This document shows positions 21,798-34,524 of a stretch of DNA of 64,000 nucleotides, piece by piece. The notes under the pieces are model-generated. The model saw only the letters and a list, made by a program, of their open reading frames with translations. It was not told the origin of the DNA and ran no database searches. The stretch's first letter is position 1, and each line of letters opens with the position of its first letter. The DNA is from Circinella umbellata (lineage: Eukaryota > Mucoromycota > Mucoromycetes > Mucorales > Lichtheimiaceae). The translations under genes were made by a program, and so were the position numbers. The DNA is taken from the NCBI GenBank assembly GCA_025093555.1, contig JAIWNF010000012.1, positions 124,001 through 188,000 on the forward strand, read 5' to 3'.

Positions 21798-24436
21798 GAT
21801 TCGAATTAAGAAGTTAGATAATCAAATAATTAGTATAAAAAGGATAGTTTCTTCCTTTCACACAAATACCAATTAATGCACTCTCTTTCATTTTTATTGA
21901 AATAAACACTTCATTTTATTTTATTTTTATTGAATATATTATTAATATAACTTTATTTATTCCTTGAGTCTTTTATTAATTACGATCCGAATGGGACATA
22001 ACACCATATCATGTCAATCATTTGTAGTCAAAATTTTGAACCATCTCAAAAACAACAGGCTTTGTCGATTATTTCGAGACATAAAGAGCGGTCCCAGCGT
22101 TGAAATTCTACAAGAATAAAAAATTCAACAGCTCCTTTGACTTTAAACAACTTTTATCTAATCACAGTTCCTCCAAAGGTTTGAATCTAGCTTTGACCAT
22201 TCTACAAAACATGATGGATACAAATCTGACGATGAAATTATTATTTTGTTGTGCGACAATGAATTCAGGAAAAGTACATTAGATTTATATTGATTGTCTT
22301 AGCTCCAGCTTTAAAAAAGTTCAATCAAGGAAATATTGAAATCCTTGAAAAAAAGTGAAAAATCATTTTTATTTCCCTCCACTTCATGTTGCCTATCACA
22401 TTTTCAAAATTGTCTTCTTTACGTACTGTAGTTTTTATTAATCAGAAAAAGAAAATACATCACTAAAAGATCGTTATTATGGGAAAAATAGCCTATTTAA
22501 CAATATGGCATATTGATAATTGTACGTATGCATTTTTAATCGAGACTCTCTATCTGATCTATATTAGCATCTATATGTACATACACCTTTTATAGGCACC
22601 CAGTAGTTTTCCCTGGGATGTTCTTATGTACTACCAGATATAGGAAGAATCAGGAAAATAATTTATAGAAAGCGCCTACTAATCTTCAACACACAACGTG
22701 GAAAATTTAGCTAACAAAAAAAGTGGGAAAGTCCATTGGTAGATACTAAGGGAAAAAAAGAGGAATATTAAAAGTGCTCACGAATTATGACCGACCGCTG
22801 AAAACAGTTAACGGGAAGTTTTGAATAAGATATGTACTACTGTAGAGTATGATAAGCTGGTAACAACCAGGATATATTTTTTATACCTATGGGGATCGCT
22901 AGTATTACATTTATTAAAAACCTTGTTTATCCTCACTATATTTAATATACTAGTCGGTATCCTGTTGATATTCTTCGATATGTATGATATAATTACATTG
23001 TTAAATGGTTAATTAAACCAAGTTGCTGGAACCCCGTCCGCTATACCTTTGGTTTTCTTATCTGCTACCCGGAATCAAATGAACCATCTTTCTTGATGTC
23101 TTATGTAGACTGTCAATGATTTTGTTGCATGGATTCTTAAATACAGTTTAATTGATAAACGATGTCAGCGTATTGTTGTGGCTTGTCAACTATAGAAGGA
23201 TTACATCGTGGTAACCGTTTTATGATATCCACTTCTCTGTCATCTCCATTACTCAATATTCTAATTTCGCAGGATACCCGCAAAGCAGATAAAAACCTCC
23301 AAATTCGCTTTTAGGCATACGTACGTAGTTTCAAACCTCTTCAGAATTTTGATATAGTTTTATTAAATCTCTCTATCATACTTTTTTCAAATTCTATCTG
23401 TTGTGGATGGTTGCGTCTTGCTTGCTAACACTTGCTATCTCTATTAGTCTTTTCTCGTACAATTAATATTGTCTTTAGGCTACAGCATGGTGCTAAAAAT
23501 GAGGGCCTTTTATACTTTATTTATATAAATTAAACTTTTTCTCTTCACTTTCCATATGATATAATGTCGCTTTGGGAGACACTAATTATCAAGTAATTTG
23601 TCATTCTACTGATGGTGTACCACTGTAACACTTTAATTTAATGACCGTCCATAAATTCATCTATTTATTTTTTAAAAAGAAATCTCTTCGAACATAAAAT
23701 TTTGTAATCTTGATGAATGATACCGTATATATATATATATAGGTAGTGTTCTCTTATATCATTTTATAAGTATGAAGAGTGAAATATGTGGGAGAAAATT
23801 TTTTTTGTTAATATTATAATATTAAAAAAAATATTAATAAATGTTGTCTGTTATGCATAAAGAAATTATATTATGCTTGTTTCTGTTCACTCTTGCTTTT
23901 ATTAAACTAACTTCTTATTTTTATTATTACTATTAATAAGATATCATATTCATAATAAACGATCTGTGAAATAAATGATAATCATTTTGATAATGGTGGT
24001 AATTTTTTATTATTAAAACGGTCTGTAACGAGACATTATACTATTATTATTACATAAAACACCATTATGGAAATCCCGCCTGTTGCAGTTGGTTACAAGT
24101 TTCACATAAATTATACAATGCTTATGTTACTTGTAAGATGTGAAAAAAAATTATATAGTATAGTATATTTTGCATACATGAATTAGGTTACAAGAAAAAT
24201 AATTTGAATAAATATACTTTTAACTGCAAGTAATTAATTAAGAGCCATAAAGAAATTCGAAATAATTCCTTGTAATCAACAAAATTCAATTTATGTCAAA
24301 AAACAAAACAATTCAGTTTCTTCTATGGATAATTAAAAAGACAAAATGACAATAGTGATAAGTAAGCGAGACATGGTAATAAATTGAATAATTAAGCACA
24401 AGTCTAGCTGAGTTACTATGTTACAAAAAGCGCTAA
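21798..24436. other. Intergenic region with scattered coding relics
   Basis: AT-rich with no intact gene. A short protein-like piece lies at 22100-22282 (KKFNSSFDFKQLLSNHSSSK). On the minus strand about 23450-23150 a broken frame contains MIERFNKTISKF and KRFETTYVCLKANLEVF, faintly like a transposase/integrase tail, but too weak to name. The segment 23880-24215 is copy B of a dispersed repeat. Confidence 0.5.
23880..24215. repeat. Diverged dispersed repeat, copy B
   Basis: Same orientation and block order as 14150-14490: ATGCTTGTTT, CATTTTGATAATGGTGGTAA, an ATTAAAACGGTCTG block, ATCCCGCCTGTTGCAGTTGG, TTTCACATAAATTATA and GTGAAAAAAAATTAT. It ends about 340 nt before the ATG of the BAR-PH-ArfGAP gene. 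Confidence 0.65.
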
Positions 24437-24559
24437 ATGCAGCCAGCATTTATTATTATTATTTATGAATTGGGTTCTTTGTTTTTACTTCTATTTTTTT
24501 TTGGTGCCTGGATTATTTTCTTTCTTTCTCCTTTCTTTATCTCTTTCTATAATAAATCT

Positions 24560-27464
24560 ATGCTTCACCAGCCACTGGTATCGACAATTACAACAACGCC
24601 TACTTCTTGTGGAGAACATGATTGGGAAGATGGTCCTGCCTTTCGTGCAACCATCAGTCAACTTGAAGCCAAAACAAGTAGTCTCAAACAAAGCGTTAAA
24701 CGAATATTGAAAACAGCAACTGCTTGTCTGCAAGCCAACCAAGCCCTATTACGAGCTGACGAGCAGTTTATAAACGTTCTACATGAAACCACTTGTACCA
24801 AATCCCTTTTCACACACTATTTAGATTCAACATTGAACGACATGACGAGCGAGCGAGAACGACTTCAATACTCCATGCAAACGTTACTCATTGACCCATT
24901 ACAAAAACTATACGAATGCGACTTAAAAAAAGCCGAACATAAAAAGCGTCACTTTGAAGAAGAAAGCAAAAAATATTATGCGAGCTTATCCAAATATCTC
25001 GGTGGTAAAAAAAACGAAACAAAATATCGCGCCAAGAAATCACGCTACGATATGATACGTTTCGACTATTACGCATTTCTAACCGATCTACACCGTGGCA
25101 AAAAGGAGACGGAGCTGTTGTACCACCTGTTTAGTTTACAAGAACGACACTATACTTACTACACGACTGTTGCCCAAAATTTGGAAAAAAACAAGTCAGG
25201 GTTGGACCACGTGGCTGAATTGATTGCAAATGCATCAAAAGAACAAGCCATTGTGAGCAAAGAACGCTCGGTTACTCGTAAAGTTTTACAAGATGCATTG
25301 AACCAAGTTACAACAACAAGCTATGGATCCACTTCACCATTATCATCGCCAGTATCCCCCAGAGCCGCACCTAATACACCATACACTGTAAAAGCAGAAA
25401 AGCTTAACAGTGATAAAAAGACAACAGCGTCTTCCGAAAGAAAATTTCATGGTATTCGAGATTTACAATCGAATTGTAACCGTTTAACAACTACTGGCCG
25501 AAGAAAAGAAGGAGTTTTGTTTGCAACATCGAGACCACTCAAAGTGAATGGATCTGACAAACCTCCACATGGCGTAACATGGCATAAGTAAGTGTCATAA
25601 ATGATATATGTGGAATTTTCGTATTGAGGGATGAAAAAAGAAGTGAGAGTATGAAGCTTGGAATGTATGTTCTTTATAAGTATAAGTCTTAATTATTATC
25701 ACTTACTAAAACAAGAAGAAATGGGTCATTGTGTATATGTTATTGGTGACGTCTTTATAAATGCGTAGATACTGGTGTGTCCTTCGTACAGGTCAACTTT
25801 GTGAATATAGTAATTGGAAGCGTAGTCCTGCAGCTCACCGAGAACCGTTAAATCTACGCTTTGCAACTGTACGTGTAGCTCGTAATACCGAACGTAAATT
25901 CTGCTTTGAAGTCATCACTCCACACTTTCGACGATTATATCAAGCGATGTCCCAGGGAGATATGGATGATTGGATATCGACTATTAATAATGCTATTGAA
26001 AGTGTTTTGAATGGAGTAGGAAGTACCACTGATTTTAACTATGATCAAGATCGTAATGAACATCAGCCGCAACAGCCACAACCACAACAGCGCCGTAATT
26101 CAATAGGAGGTGCGTTCACTGGTATAACAACTGAGGTGAAACGAAAGTTTTACCGGCATTCCATCGGCCCTGTCAAACGAGCATCTTCAGGTTTTACAGA
26201 GATGAACTTCACTGAACTGTTACCTGGATCACTTTATTTACCAGCGACATTTTCAAACAGAGAATTTGGATCAGCAACAGATGATAGTCTGCCGAGTATA
26301 CCTTCCGTTTCAGCATCAAATGGCCTTCCACCTCAACCTCATCCTTCTGTGTCAAATCCTACAACAACAAATGGTGGTGGTAAATCAACAACAACGAATT
26401 GTGGCGAAAAAGTGTCTCTGCCACAACTAGTACAAAGGTTATACGAAGCGGACGTGTCAAATACAAAATGCGCAGATTGTGGTTCCAATAACCCCGAATG
26501 GTGCTCCCTTAATCTTGGTATCTTGTTATGTATAGGTAAGAAAAAGAATTATAAACGTTATGCATATCGTTTTATTTTTACTAAAAAAACTTTTTTATTT
26601 AATCAAGAATGTTCCGGTATCCACCGAAGTTTAGGCTCACATTTATCCAAAGTTAGATCCCTTATGCTTGATAAAACTTCTTATACTCCTGAGGTCGTTA
26701 ATATGCTATTAGCGCTTGGTAATGCGCGATCTAATGCTATATGGGACCCAAGGAGATCATCTTTATCTTTTTCTTCAGATAATCAAGATGATGGTGACAT
26801 TTCGACTACAAGGCCAACAAGTAAAAGTTCAAGGAATGATAAGGTGGACTATATTCTCGCCAAGTACCGTGACAAGTCCTATGTTCAATCGATCGAGAAT
26901 AAAAATCCTCAAATGTTATTGCTTGAAGCAGTTGAAAAGGATGATTTAGTTTTGGCTAATCATGCTTTTGCTCTTGGTGCTGATCCAAATGTACCTCATA
27001 CTGCATCCACACTGACTCTTTTTACTTCCCCCAGCACCAACAACACGAATGACAAACAAGAAGAGCAACCTAAGTTTATCTCATTACCAGTTTTGGATGC
27101 AGATGGAGAACAAGTTCCCAACAAATTCCTTCAATTTCCTATCCCTGAACCATTCACCGTTCGTTATCCATTACATTTTGCGCTTTTGAAAAAACAAAAT
27201 GACCATCACCATGATATTGAAGGTAATAGCATATCAACGAATTTTACCATGGCTGAGTTTCTGTTACAAAACGGTGCTGATCCGTCCACTGTCGATCCAT
27301 ACAATGGATACCCATTATCCGAGTTGATTGGCATTGGGCACGCTGTTGATGATAGTGCACTCATGTATTTTAATCAAAAAATTACTGCAAGAGGTGCCCG
27401 TCGAGTATCACGAACATCCATTAATAGTACATCATCTACTTCACCTCCATGTAAAAAACCATAA
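24560..27464 (+). CDS. BAR-PH-ArfGAP-ankyrin protein (ACAP-like)
   Basis: Exons 24560-25587, 25769-26535 and 26608-27464 give 883 residues. An N-terminal BAR/coiled-coil domain (about 25-270, with YDMIRFDYYAFLTDLHRGKK) precedes a PH domain starting near residue 312 (KEGVLFATSRPL..WHKYWCVLRTGQLCEY). The ArfGAP zinc finger near residue 570 is C-x2-C-x16-C-x2-C (CADCGSNNPEWCSLN..CIECSGIHRSLGSH), with the catalytic arginine in IHRSLG. C-terminal ankyrin-like units follow (LANHAFALGADPN, AEFLLQNGADPSTVDPYNGY). ACAP/Csx2-type proteins sense curved phosphoinositide membranes and switch off Arf GTPases in traffic. The chosen Met (MLHQPLVS) avoids a 41-residue hydrophobic stretch encoded by the poly-pyrimidine leader from an in-frame ATG at 24437. 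Intron 2 is unusual: see findings. Confidence 0.92.
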
Positions 27465-27931
27465 TTATTTTCTCCTTTGTTTATACACATTTATACATAT
27501 CTATTGTTCCTCTTAAAGAATTGTCATGTTTACATATTTACTCTTCACACTTATCACATTTATCCTCTTTCCTTTTCTATGATCTATTTTATCGAATACA
27601 TTTTTGTATTCAAGTAGATTCTTATAACCACAGAACCATTGTATCTAAAGCTTAATATTAAATAGTTATATATCATATATCCTTGGTATCTTTTTTTCTA
27701 CTTTAACATTGCTATCTAAAAATATGTATTTTCACCATGACACTTTTATATTTGCTCAGTCCATTTGATTTGAATCTCATCAATTTTCAACATAATACTT
27801 TTATATATGTATATGTATGAATTCCTTTTACTAATAATATATATATATTCTTTTAATGTGTGTGATTTTGTATAAAAAATGCCATGACAAGAGGAAAGAA
27901 AAAACAGAAGAAAAATCAAAAAACGAGTAAT
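27465..27931. other. Convergent 3' flanks of the ArfGAP and CCT4 genes
   Basis: T-rich then AT-rich DNA with TATATATA runs, between the stop codons of two convergent genes. No coding sequence is visible. Confidence 0.6.
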
Positions 27932-30352
27932 TTATCGACTTTGTACCTGTTTAAACAAAAGAAAAAAGAAAGTTTAGTTGGTAAGAGAATTCACACGGCA
28001 GTAATTATAATAATGAAATTAACAAGATCACTTACCAAATCATCAATCTTAAGAATCATTTTAACAGTTTCAGCAGCAAGTTCCATAGCACTGGTTGATA
28101 CCAAAAGAGGTTGAATAACATTTTCTTCAAGAATGTTGGTAATAGTACCCTTCTTGACATTAATACCAGCGGTCTTTTCACCAAGAGCATGTCGGTTTCT
28201 AAGTTCAGTAACAATAGAAATAGGGTTCAAACCAGCATTTTCGGCTAAGGTGGTAGGGATCACTTCAAGAGCTTCTGCAAAGGCTTGGAAACAGTATTGT
28301 TCCATACCCTTTAAGGTCTTTGCATAATCCATCAACTGTCGAGAAACTTCAATTTCTGGAGCACCACCACCAGCAATCAAAGCCTTCTTTTTAACCAAAC
28401 ATCGAACAACACAAAGAGCATCATGAAGCGAACGATGGGATTCTTCCAAGACAAGAGAGTTGGCACCGCGGCACAAGACAGAGACAGTCTTTCCAGCATT
28501 CTTCATACCAGTCACTCTGACGACCTTGGAACCTGCTGATTCTGTTTCTTCAATCAAATCTGCGTATCCGAGTTTATCATCAGTGAATGATTCGACATCG
28601 GCGACAGGCTTACATCCAAGTGACTAAAATAATAAAAAAGTGACAATGTCAGATTTAAAGTTTTTTTCTATTATCCATCTCTCTTTCCTTCTAGCAAAAA
28701 AAACACCTATTACCTTGGCAATAAATTCAATTTCATCACGTTCAACGTCCTTAACCACCATAATCTTAAGCTTGGCCAAGAAATGCAATGATAAATCATT
28801 TACAGCATCACGAAGAATGGACTTTTGAATAAGTAAAACATTACAACCAGACTTTTTGATCTTTTTGCACATATTCAACAAATATTGACGCTCTTCCTTC
28901 AAAATCTTATCCATTTGTCGATAATCGTTAACAACGATTTGATTTTCCATCTAAGTCAAATAAAAACTCCTATTAGTATATCTCTTTCTTCTTGTATCTT
29001 CTTTTGTTGTTGTCCACCGCAGAACAATATACGAAACAAATAAGTCTTAAAAGAACTTACATCAGGCTTAGGTGGTGAAAGTTGGAATTGAATTAAACCA
29101 ATCTTGGCCTTCTCCATACGAGTAGGACCACCAGCACTTTTAACGACATTTTGATTCAAAACAAGACCATCCACAAGTTCAGTATCATCAATAGTACCGC
29201 CAACTTTCTTGACGACACGGATATCTTTAATATTGACATTATCGGTGACAGTAGGATCAATCACACGAGTGACTGCATCAACAGCAATAGGGGCAAGAAG
29301 GGAGGAATATTGTGATACAATCTAAAAATTTATATCGAAACATCATATAGTGCGTATAATTCATTAGCACCGTCGCTTTCAAACTATTGCACCTATAATA
29401 ATCAGAAAATACATTTTTCTTTTGCTACTTTTTCTCAAATTACCTTGGAGTTAAGGGAGGTAGAAGCAGCTCTAAGCAACGATTCACGATCGGAAAGATC
29501 AATTGGCACAGCCATTTCAGTAAGGAATTCGACAGACTTTTGAGCGGCACGTTGGAAAGATTCAGCAATAGTAGTAGGATGGATACCTTATTAAAGAAAA
29601 CAAGAAGCATTAGATCAAGTTACTGCTTATAATGTTCACTATAAAGGATATGATGTAATTAATCTATATATACCTTTGTTAAGCATCTTTTCAGCAGCTG
29701 CAAGAAGAGAACTGCAAAGAACGACAACTGAAGTAGTACCATCACCAGCTTCTACGTCTTGTGCAGCGGAAAGGTCGACAAGCTAAACATAAAAAGATAT
29801 TTTCATTTTTAGCTCAACTTGAAATCAGATTTAAAAATGATTAAAAAGTCAATCGTACTTACCATTTTAGCAGCTGGATGAAGAACGGACATGTGTTTAA
29901 GAATAGTGGCACCATCATTAGTAATAACAACTTCACCATTACCAGCTTGGATCTATAGTTTTGAAGTTTGACAGTTGTTAATTTTTTTATTCTTTTTGGC
30001 CCATTTGTTTTGGAATAAAAAGAAGAGTATATATAAGACGACATACCATCTTGTCCATACCGCGAGGACCAAGCGATGTTCGAATAGCATCACCGACAGC
30101 TATTTCAAAATAAAATAAAATTTGTTATTCATCTGTAATTTTTTTCGAGATCGTAATCTTTTTTTTTTTTTTTTTGCTTTCGGGCTCCCCTTTTTACAAT
30201 CGTAAAAGAAAATAGATGGGCTCGCGTGTTTTTTTTATTATCATTTGATTTTTACCCTTGGCTGCTACAATGTTACTTAATCGAACTTCAGTAGGCTTAT
30301 CTTTTTCTTGGAAATTATTCTTGCTTGGTGCGGGTTTTGCTACTTCGGCCAT
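27932..30352 (-). CDS. CCT4: Chaperonin CCT/TRiC subunit delta
   Basis: Nine minus-strand exons: 30352-30256, 30099-30047, 29952-29863, 29782-29674, 29586-29444, 29321-29061, 28950-28714, 28623-28036, 27946-27932; 530 residues (human CCT4 is 539). Group II chaperonin motifs are all present: [11 protein letters not shown], the ATP-binding NDGATIL, catalytic [10 protein letters not shown], and [13 protein letters not shown]. The ends [10 protein letters not shown].., [20 protein letters not shown] and KIDDLVQSR are delta-like. The subunit is part of the cytosolic ring that folds actin, tubulin and WD40 proteins. The last exon is only 15 nt (VQSR-stop) and would be missed by simple gene finders. 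Start [10 protein letters not shown] follows an in-frame upstream stop region. Its promoter is squeezed into about 300 nt upstream. Confidence 0.95.
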
Positions 30353-30648
30353 ATTGTTGATGATGAGACGCGCGTGTTCAAAATGTATGTTTTTTGGAAA
30401 GACCAAGAAAAAAGTCAGTTTTATATAAAAAAAAAGCGACAGCTGAGTTGACAGCTCGTTGCTTGCGCAACCTAAACTCGGTACCACCTTTTTTTTCATA
30501 ATTTCTCTTACAACAAACACAAAGAAAAAAATGAATATTATGTTATAACATTATTATTTTTGTAATATAATTATGAGAAATAATAGGTAATAGGTATAAA
30601 ATTATATAAAGTTATATGTGTATGATAAACGATTATAAGGCTTGTTAT

Positions 30649-31536
30649 TTATCCGCCATCGCTACAAGTATTATTATTGTTTTGATGACGACGATTATGG
30701 TGTCGGTGATGATGGTGGTGACTATTTCGTGCTCTCTCTTCATATTGACATAAAGTAACCACAGTTCTATTCCCCACACTCAGTGTCAAATTAGCTGTAG
30801 TTGTAGACTGATTACTATTAGGTCGTGTCATGGTAACGAAGCGAGGCATTTTCCGATAGTCCAAATCAAGACTAATATTGGCTGCTGCTTGTAAATGTTC
30901 GATCCATGATACCATATCTGTTGTATTTACTAACCGCATTAAAAATTGGTCTCCTGTTGACGGTGCCCGAAGACGAAGTACATTGGGTTTATTAGAAAAC
31001 TCGGGTGCCAGCCCCGCTTCAACACGTTGCATTGAAAGGGTATACAATGGTGTTGTTTCATCTTTATTCTTATACATGTGTAATACTGTTCCCCAAAGTC
31101 GTATATAATATTTTCTGCATAAGTATATGTAACATTCATTAGTATGTAACAATTGCATAATTGAATATATCATTTTCTTTTCTTTTTACCTCCAGCGTAT
31201 TCGTTTCGTTGATAATGTTTGAAATCCAGATTCTTTTTTTACTTTAACATAACCCATTTTATAAACTGTACACGTGTAGGGAGGAAGCAGTTCATCCATA
31301 AGGGTATCTTCCTCTTCCTCTTGTTGTAGTAGCTGATCATTATTAGTGTTGTTGTTGTCTATATTAGCTTTGTGAGATTGATTTATGAATGTAGAATCTG
31401 CTGCTCGTGTTGTTAAAAGGTCGTCTTGGCAATGGTTATGCCGATGATGGTGTTGATATAGAGGAAGTTTTTCTTTGATCATATTCGTATACGGGGATAC
31501 AAGCGGCAATCCATTTTGTTTTGAGAACCCAACCAT
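30649..31536 (-). CDS. PH-domain protein, His/Asn-rich tail
   Basis: Two exons, 31536-31190 and 31114-30649, encode 270 residues. After a His/Asn/acidic N-terminus a PH domain spans about residues 88-215: VYKMGYVKVKKE, KRIRWRKYYIRLWGTVLHMY, RLRAPSTGDQFLMRLVN and the final helix MVSWIEHLQAAANISLDLD with its invariant Trp. PH domains bind phosphoinositides or proteins at membranes. The tail is rich in His, Arg and Asn. The intron joins AG to A within an Arg codon. Similar loosely conserved PH proteins are frequent in fungi; the cellular role is not known. It lies 296 nt upstream of CCT4 on the same strand. Confidence 0.85.
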
Positions 31537-32356
31537 TCAATAATTTAATAGAAATAATAGTCTAGTAATGGAAATAATGAAAATAAAAATAAAATAACAA
31601 AATGCCACAACAATATGGTATATTCAAAAAAAAAGAGCTTATTACAACCACCGGGGCATTTTAATATGTATATATATATGTATATATATCTTAATAATCT
31701 CTCTTTATTTTAGAGCAGGGGACTCATAACTTCTTTATTAAAACATTTCGATTTCTACGTATTATTTTCATTACTATAATTGTCACCCCCACGTTTATTT
31801 AAAAAAAATGGTTGTAAACCTTCGGGAGTGGAAAAAAATACCCATAGTTTAAAAGTTTAAAGCCATTTTCTGGATATTTCCATTTTCTAAAACACGGCGA
31901 TACATCTTGCCCATTCATAGTGTTATTCTGAAGCTTGTTTAGGCATTGCTATGTTACTCTGTTGCTATGTCACATCATATATTAGTTTGACAACAAAAAA
32001 AAATTAAAGTTCAGAACAAGAAAAAAAAAATTGACGATCTACCAAAGTGTAAGCTTAATATTTTTTGTAGAACGTGGTGATGTTTTCAGTCACGCTTAAA
32101 AAAATGCTCAAAAAAAAAAAAAATAGGGTGGATCAATTCCACTTGTCTTTTTTCTTCCTTTCGCCACCCTTGCTTGTTCCGCTTTCTTTTTTTTTTCTTT
32201 CTCCTGAAAAAATAAAAACCTCGGGAACAACCCACTCTACACTTGGTTTAATTGAATTCTAACTATTCCATTGTATGTGTGTTTGTGTTCTCTTTCCCTA
32301 TTATTGCTAAAGGAAAAACTTCACTTCGTAACTCTAAATAAAGTCCAGACAACGCC
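31537..32356. other. Divergent promoter region
   Basis: Spacer between the minus-strand PH gene and the plus-strand phosphatidylserine synthase gene. It contains poly-A runs (about 31996, 32022, 32112), a TATATATATG run near 31668 and a pyrimidine-rich stretch at 32143-32206, consistent with two divergent promoters. No coding sequence is seen. Confidence 0.6.
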
Positions 32357-34524
32357 ATGGGCAGCGAGAAGGGATACTCCACGGCCACAGTGGATCGCCA
32401 CTGCGCTGACATGGAAGATAATGAATCAACTACATCGAATTCAAGTAATGGAAGCCTTTGTGAGTAAAACTCAAAAATCAATATATACAAATATGAGTAT
32501 ATGTATATGTGCATAGGGGCAGTAAAAATAATAAGAAAAGTGTGCAAACAAAATAAGAGAGGAAATAAAGAATAAGTTCGAGTAACATCAAATGTCAACT
32601 GATTTATCCACGTGTGGACTAACTTTTATATACTTCTAAACTATTAGTTCATCCACATACTTTAACAGCTCTTGCACTTTTATTGGGATGGTTATTTTAT
32701 GCTGCGGTTCGTAATACCAATTATTATGAAAATACAGAAACCAGTGTCAAGTTGGGCATTTCAGCAGCTATGGGATGTTTTATTTTTATTGGTATGCTTC
32801 AATTTCGTGATGGTCCGTTTATTCGGCCTAGTATACCTTTTTGGCGTGCAGTGTTAAGTTTAAGTGTTTTGTATCAAATGCTTCTTGTCTTTTTATTGTT
32901 TCTGGTAAATGTTCTTTTTTTTTTGCTTGAAAGAGAGACGCTAGACGGAATGAAGTTGTAGAGGATGATCTGTCTTTGTTGACACGTAAATTTATTTTTG
33001 TGTTACTGATTTATTAAATATGTAATTTTTTGTAATACACATACAAAATCATGATTGATTTTATGTATATAGAACAAGGATGAAGCTCGTAGATTTATGG
33101 TTTATTTTGATCCACAGTTAGGTGAACAACTTCCAGAAAGATCATATGCTGATCAATGTGATTTGAGTTTGGAAACATTTAAGGTTAGTTTTTTACTCGT
33201 GAATGTGTGTTAAGGATTTAGAGGAACACATGGATACGGGAAATTGCTGAAAAAGAGTGGGTATATTTATATATGGCCAATATAAAGAAAAAAATGATTA
33301 ACGAATGATTAAATGTGCATTTGTTTTTTTAGAATCAAATTGATATTTTTGTTCTTGCTCATGTTTTGGGATGGTATGGAAAAGCTATTATTTTACGTGA
33401 TTACTGGCTTTGTTGGATTTTGTCTGTTACATTCGAATTTTGTGAGTATTCATTGGAACACCAACTTAATAACTTTGCTGAATGTTGGTGGGATCATGTA
33501 AGTATATTTTGATATCAGAGGATTTTATACATGGTGATTGTTGAAAGGAAGGTTGAATTGCGTTTAACTAACAATCTGCCAATGTTTATGATAACTAAAT
33601 TAGTGGATTCTTGACGTACTGGTATGTAACTGGGGGGGTATTTATCTTGGTATGAAGACATGCCAGTACTTTGAAATGAAGGTAAGATTTTATTATACGC
33701 ATCAGTTTTTTAAGGTAAATATATATCTCATGAAATTAAAATGATATATATTTCATAAAATATATAGCAATACTCTTGGTCTGGTTTCCGTCAAATTAAA
33801 TCTTTACGGGGTAAAGCCAAGCGAGCTGTACAGCAATTCACCCCTCATGATTGGACTCGATTTGAATGGAGAACATTAAGTAACCCCAAAAATTACTTTG
33901 GTGTTATTGGTTTAATGATTATCGTAAGTTTTTATATATATTCTCTTATGATATTATTTTTTTGTCTTTACTTATCTTATACTGACACTTTTTGGTACTG
34001 ACGCGAATAAAATAACACGCATATATATTATTAGGCATTACAATGTGAACTTAATTGTTTCTATCTGAAATATTTGTTATGGGTTCCACCAGAGCATCCA
34101 CTCAATACTTACCGTCTTATTTTGATGTTCTTGTGCGCACTACCAGCGGCACGAGATCTTTACCAGTATTTGATGGACAGGTAAAGAAACCAGTTAAAAA
34201 GTTTGACGCGGCGCTTCGAATAATTAAACGGATATGGCCAATTTTCTATTACTTACATGTATATTTTTTACTTTATTTTTTCTGTCTTATAGTGGTGACA
34301 CCAAATTAGGCGCACATGCTTGGTTAATGATATGTAATATCATGACGGAAACCATCATTTGTTTGAAATTTTCAGAAAATGAATTTCATGTTCCAGCTCC
34401 TATGTTTGTCAAGGTAGCATGGTCTGCTGTGGCTTTTATTGTACTTATTGCATTCCCACTTTGGAGATTCGTTATTCACCCTCCAACTCGATCTATTCAA
34501 CTATCTGAAGATAAGACTGAGTAA
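32357..34524 (+). CDS. Phosphatidylserine synthase, base-exchange (PTDSS) type
   Basis: Eight exons, 32357-32459, 32648-32904, 33073-33183, 33333-33497, 33604-33681, 33768-33923, 34035-34180 and 34293-34524, give 415 residues. The central block matches metazoan/plant PSS1: [63 protein letters not shown] and [20 protein letters not shown]. Several hydrophobic helices fit an ER multi-pass enzyme that swaps the choline or ethanolamine head group of a phospholipid for serine. This family differs from the CDP-diacylglycerol-dependent Cho1 of yeasts. All splice junctions are GT-AG and in phase and no stop interrupts the frame, so it looks functional. The N-terminus is short and charged ([15 protein letters not shown]). 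Confidence 0.93.

Noticed and set aside
23150..23450. Minus-strand integrase-like scrap (MIERFNKTISKF)
   Set aside because: Too short and broken to assign; noted only within the intergenic entry.
24437..24559. N-terminal extension of the ArfGAP protein from an upstream ATG
   Set aside because: It would add a poly-Phe/Leu stretch encoded by a pyrimidine tract before a cytosolic BAR domain; more likely 5' leader.
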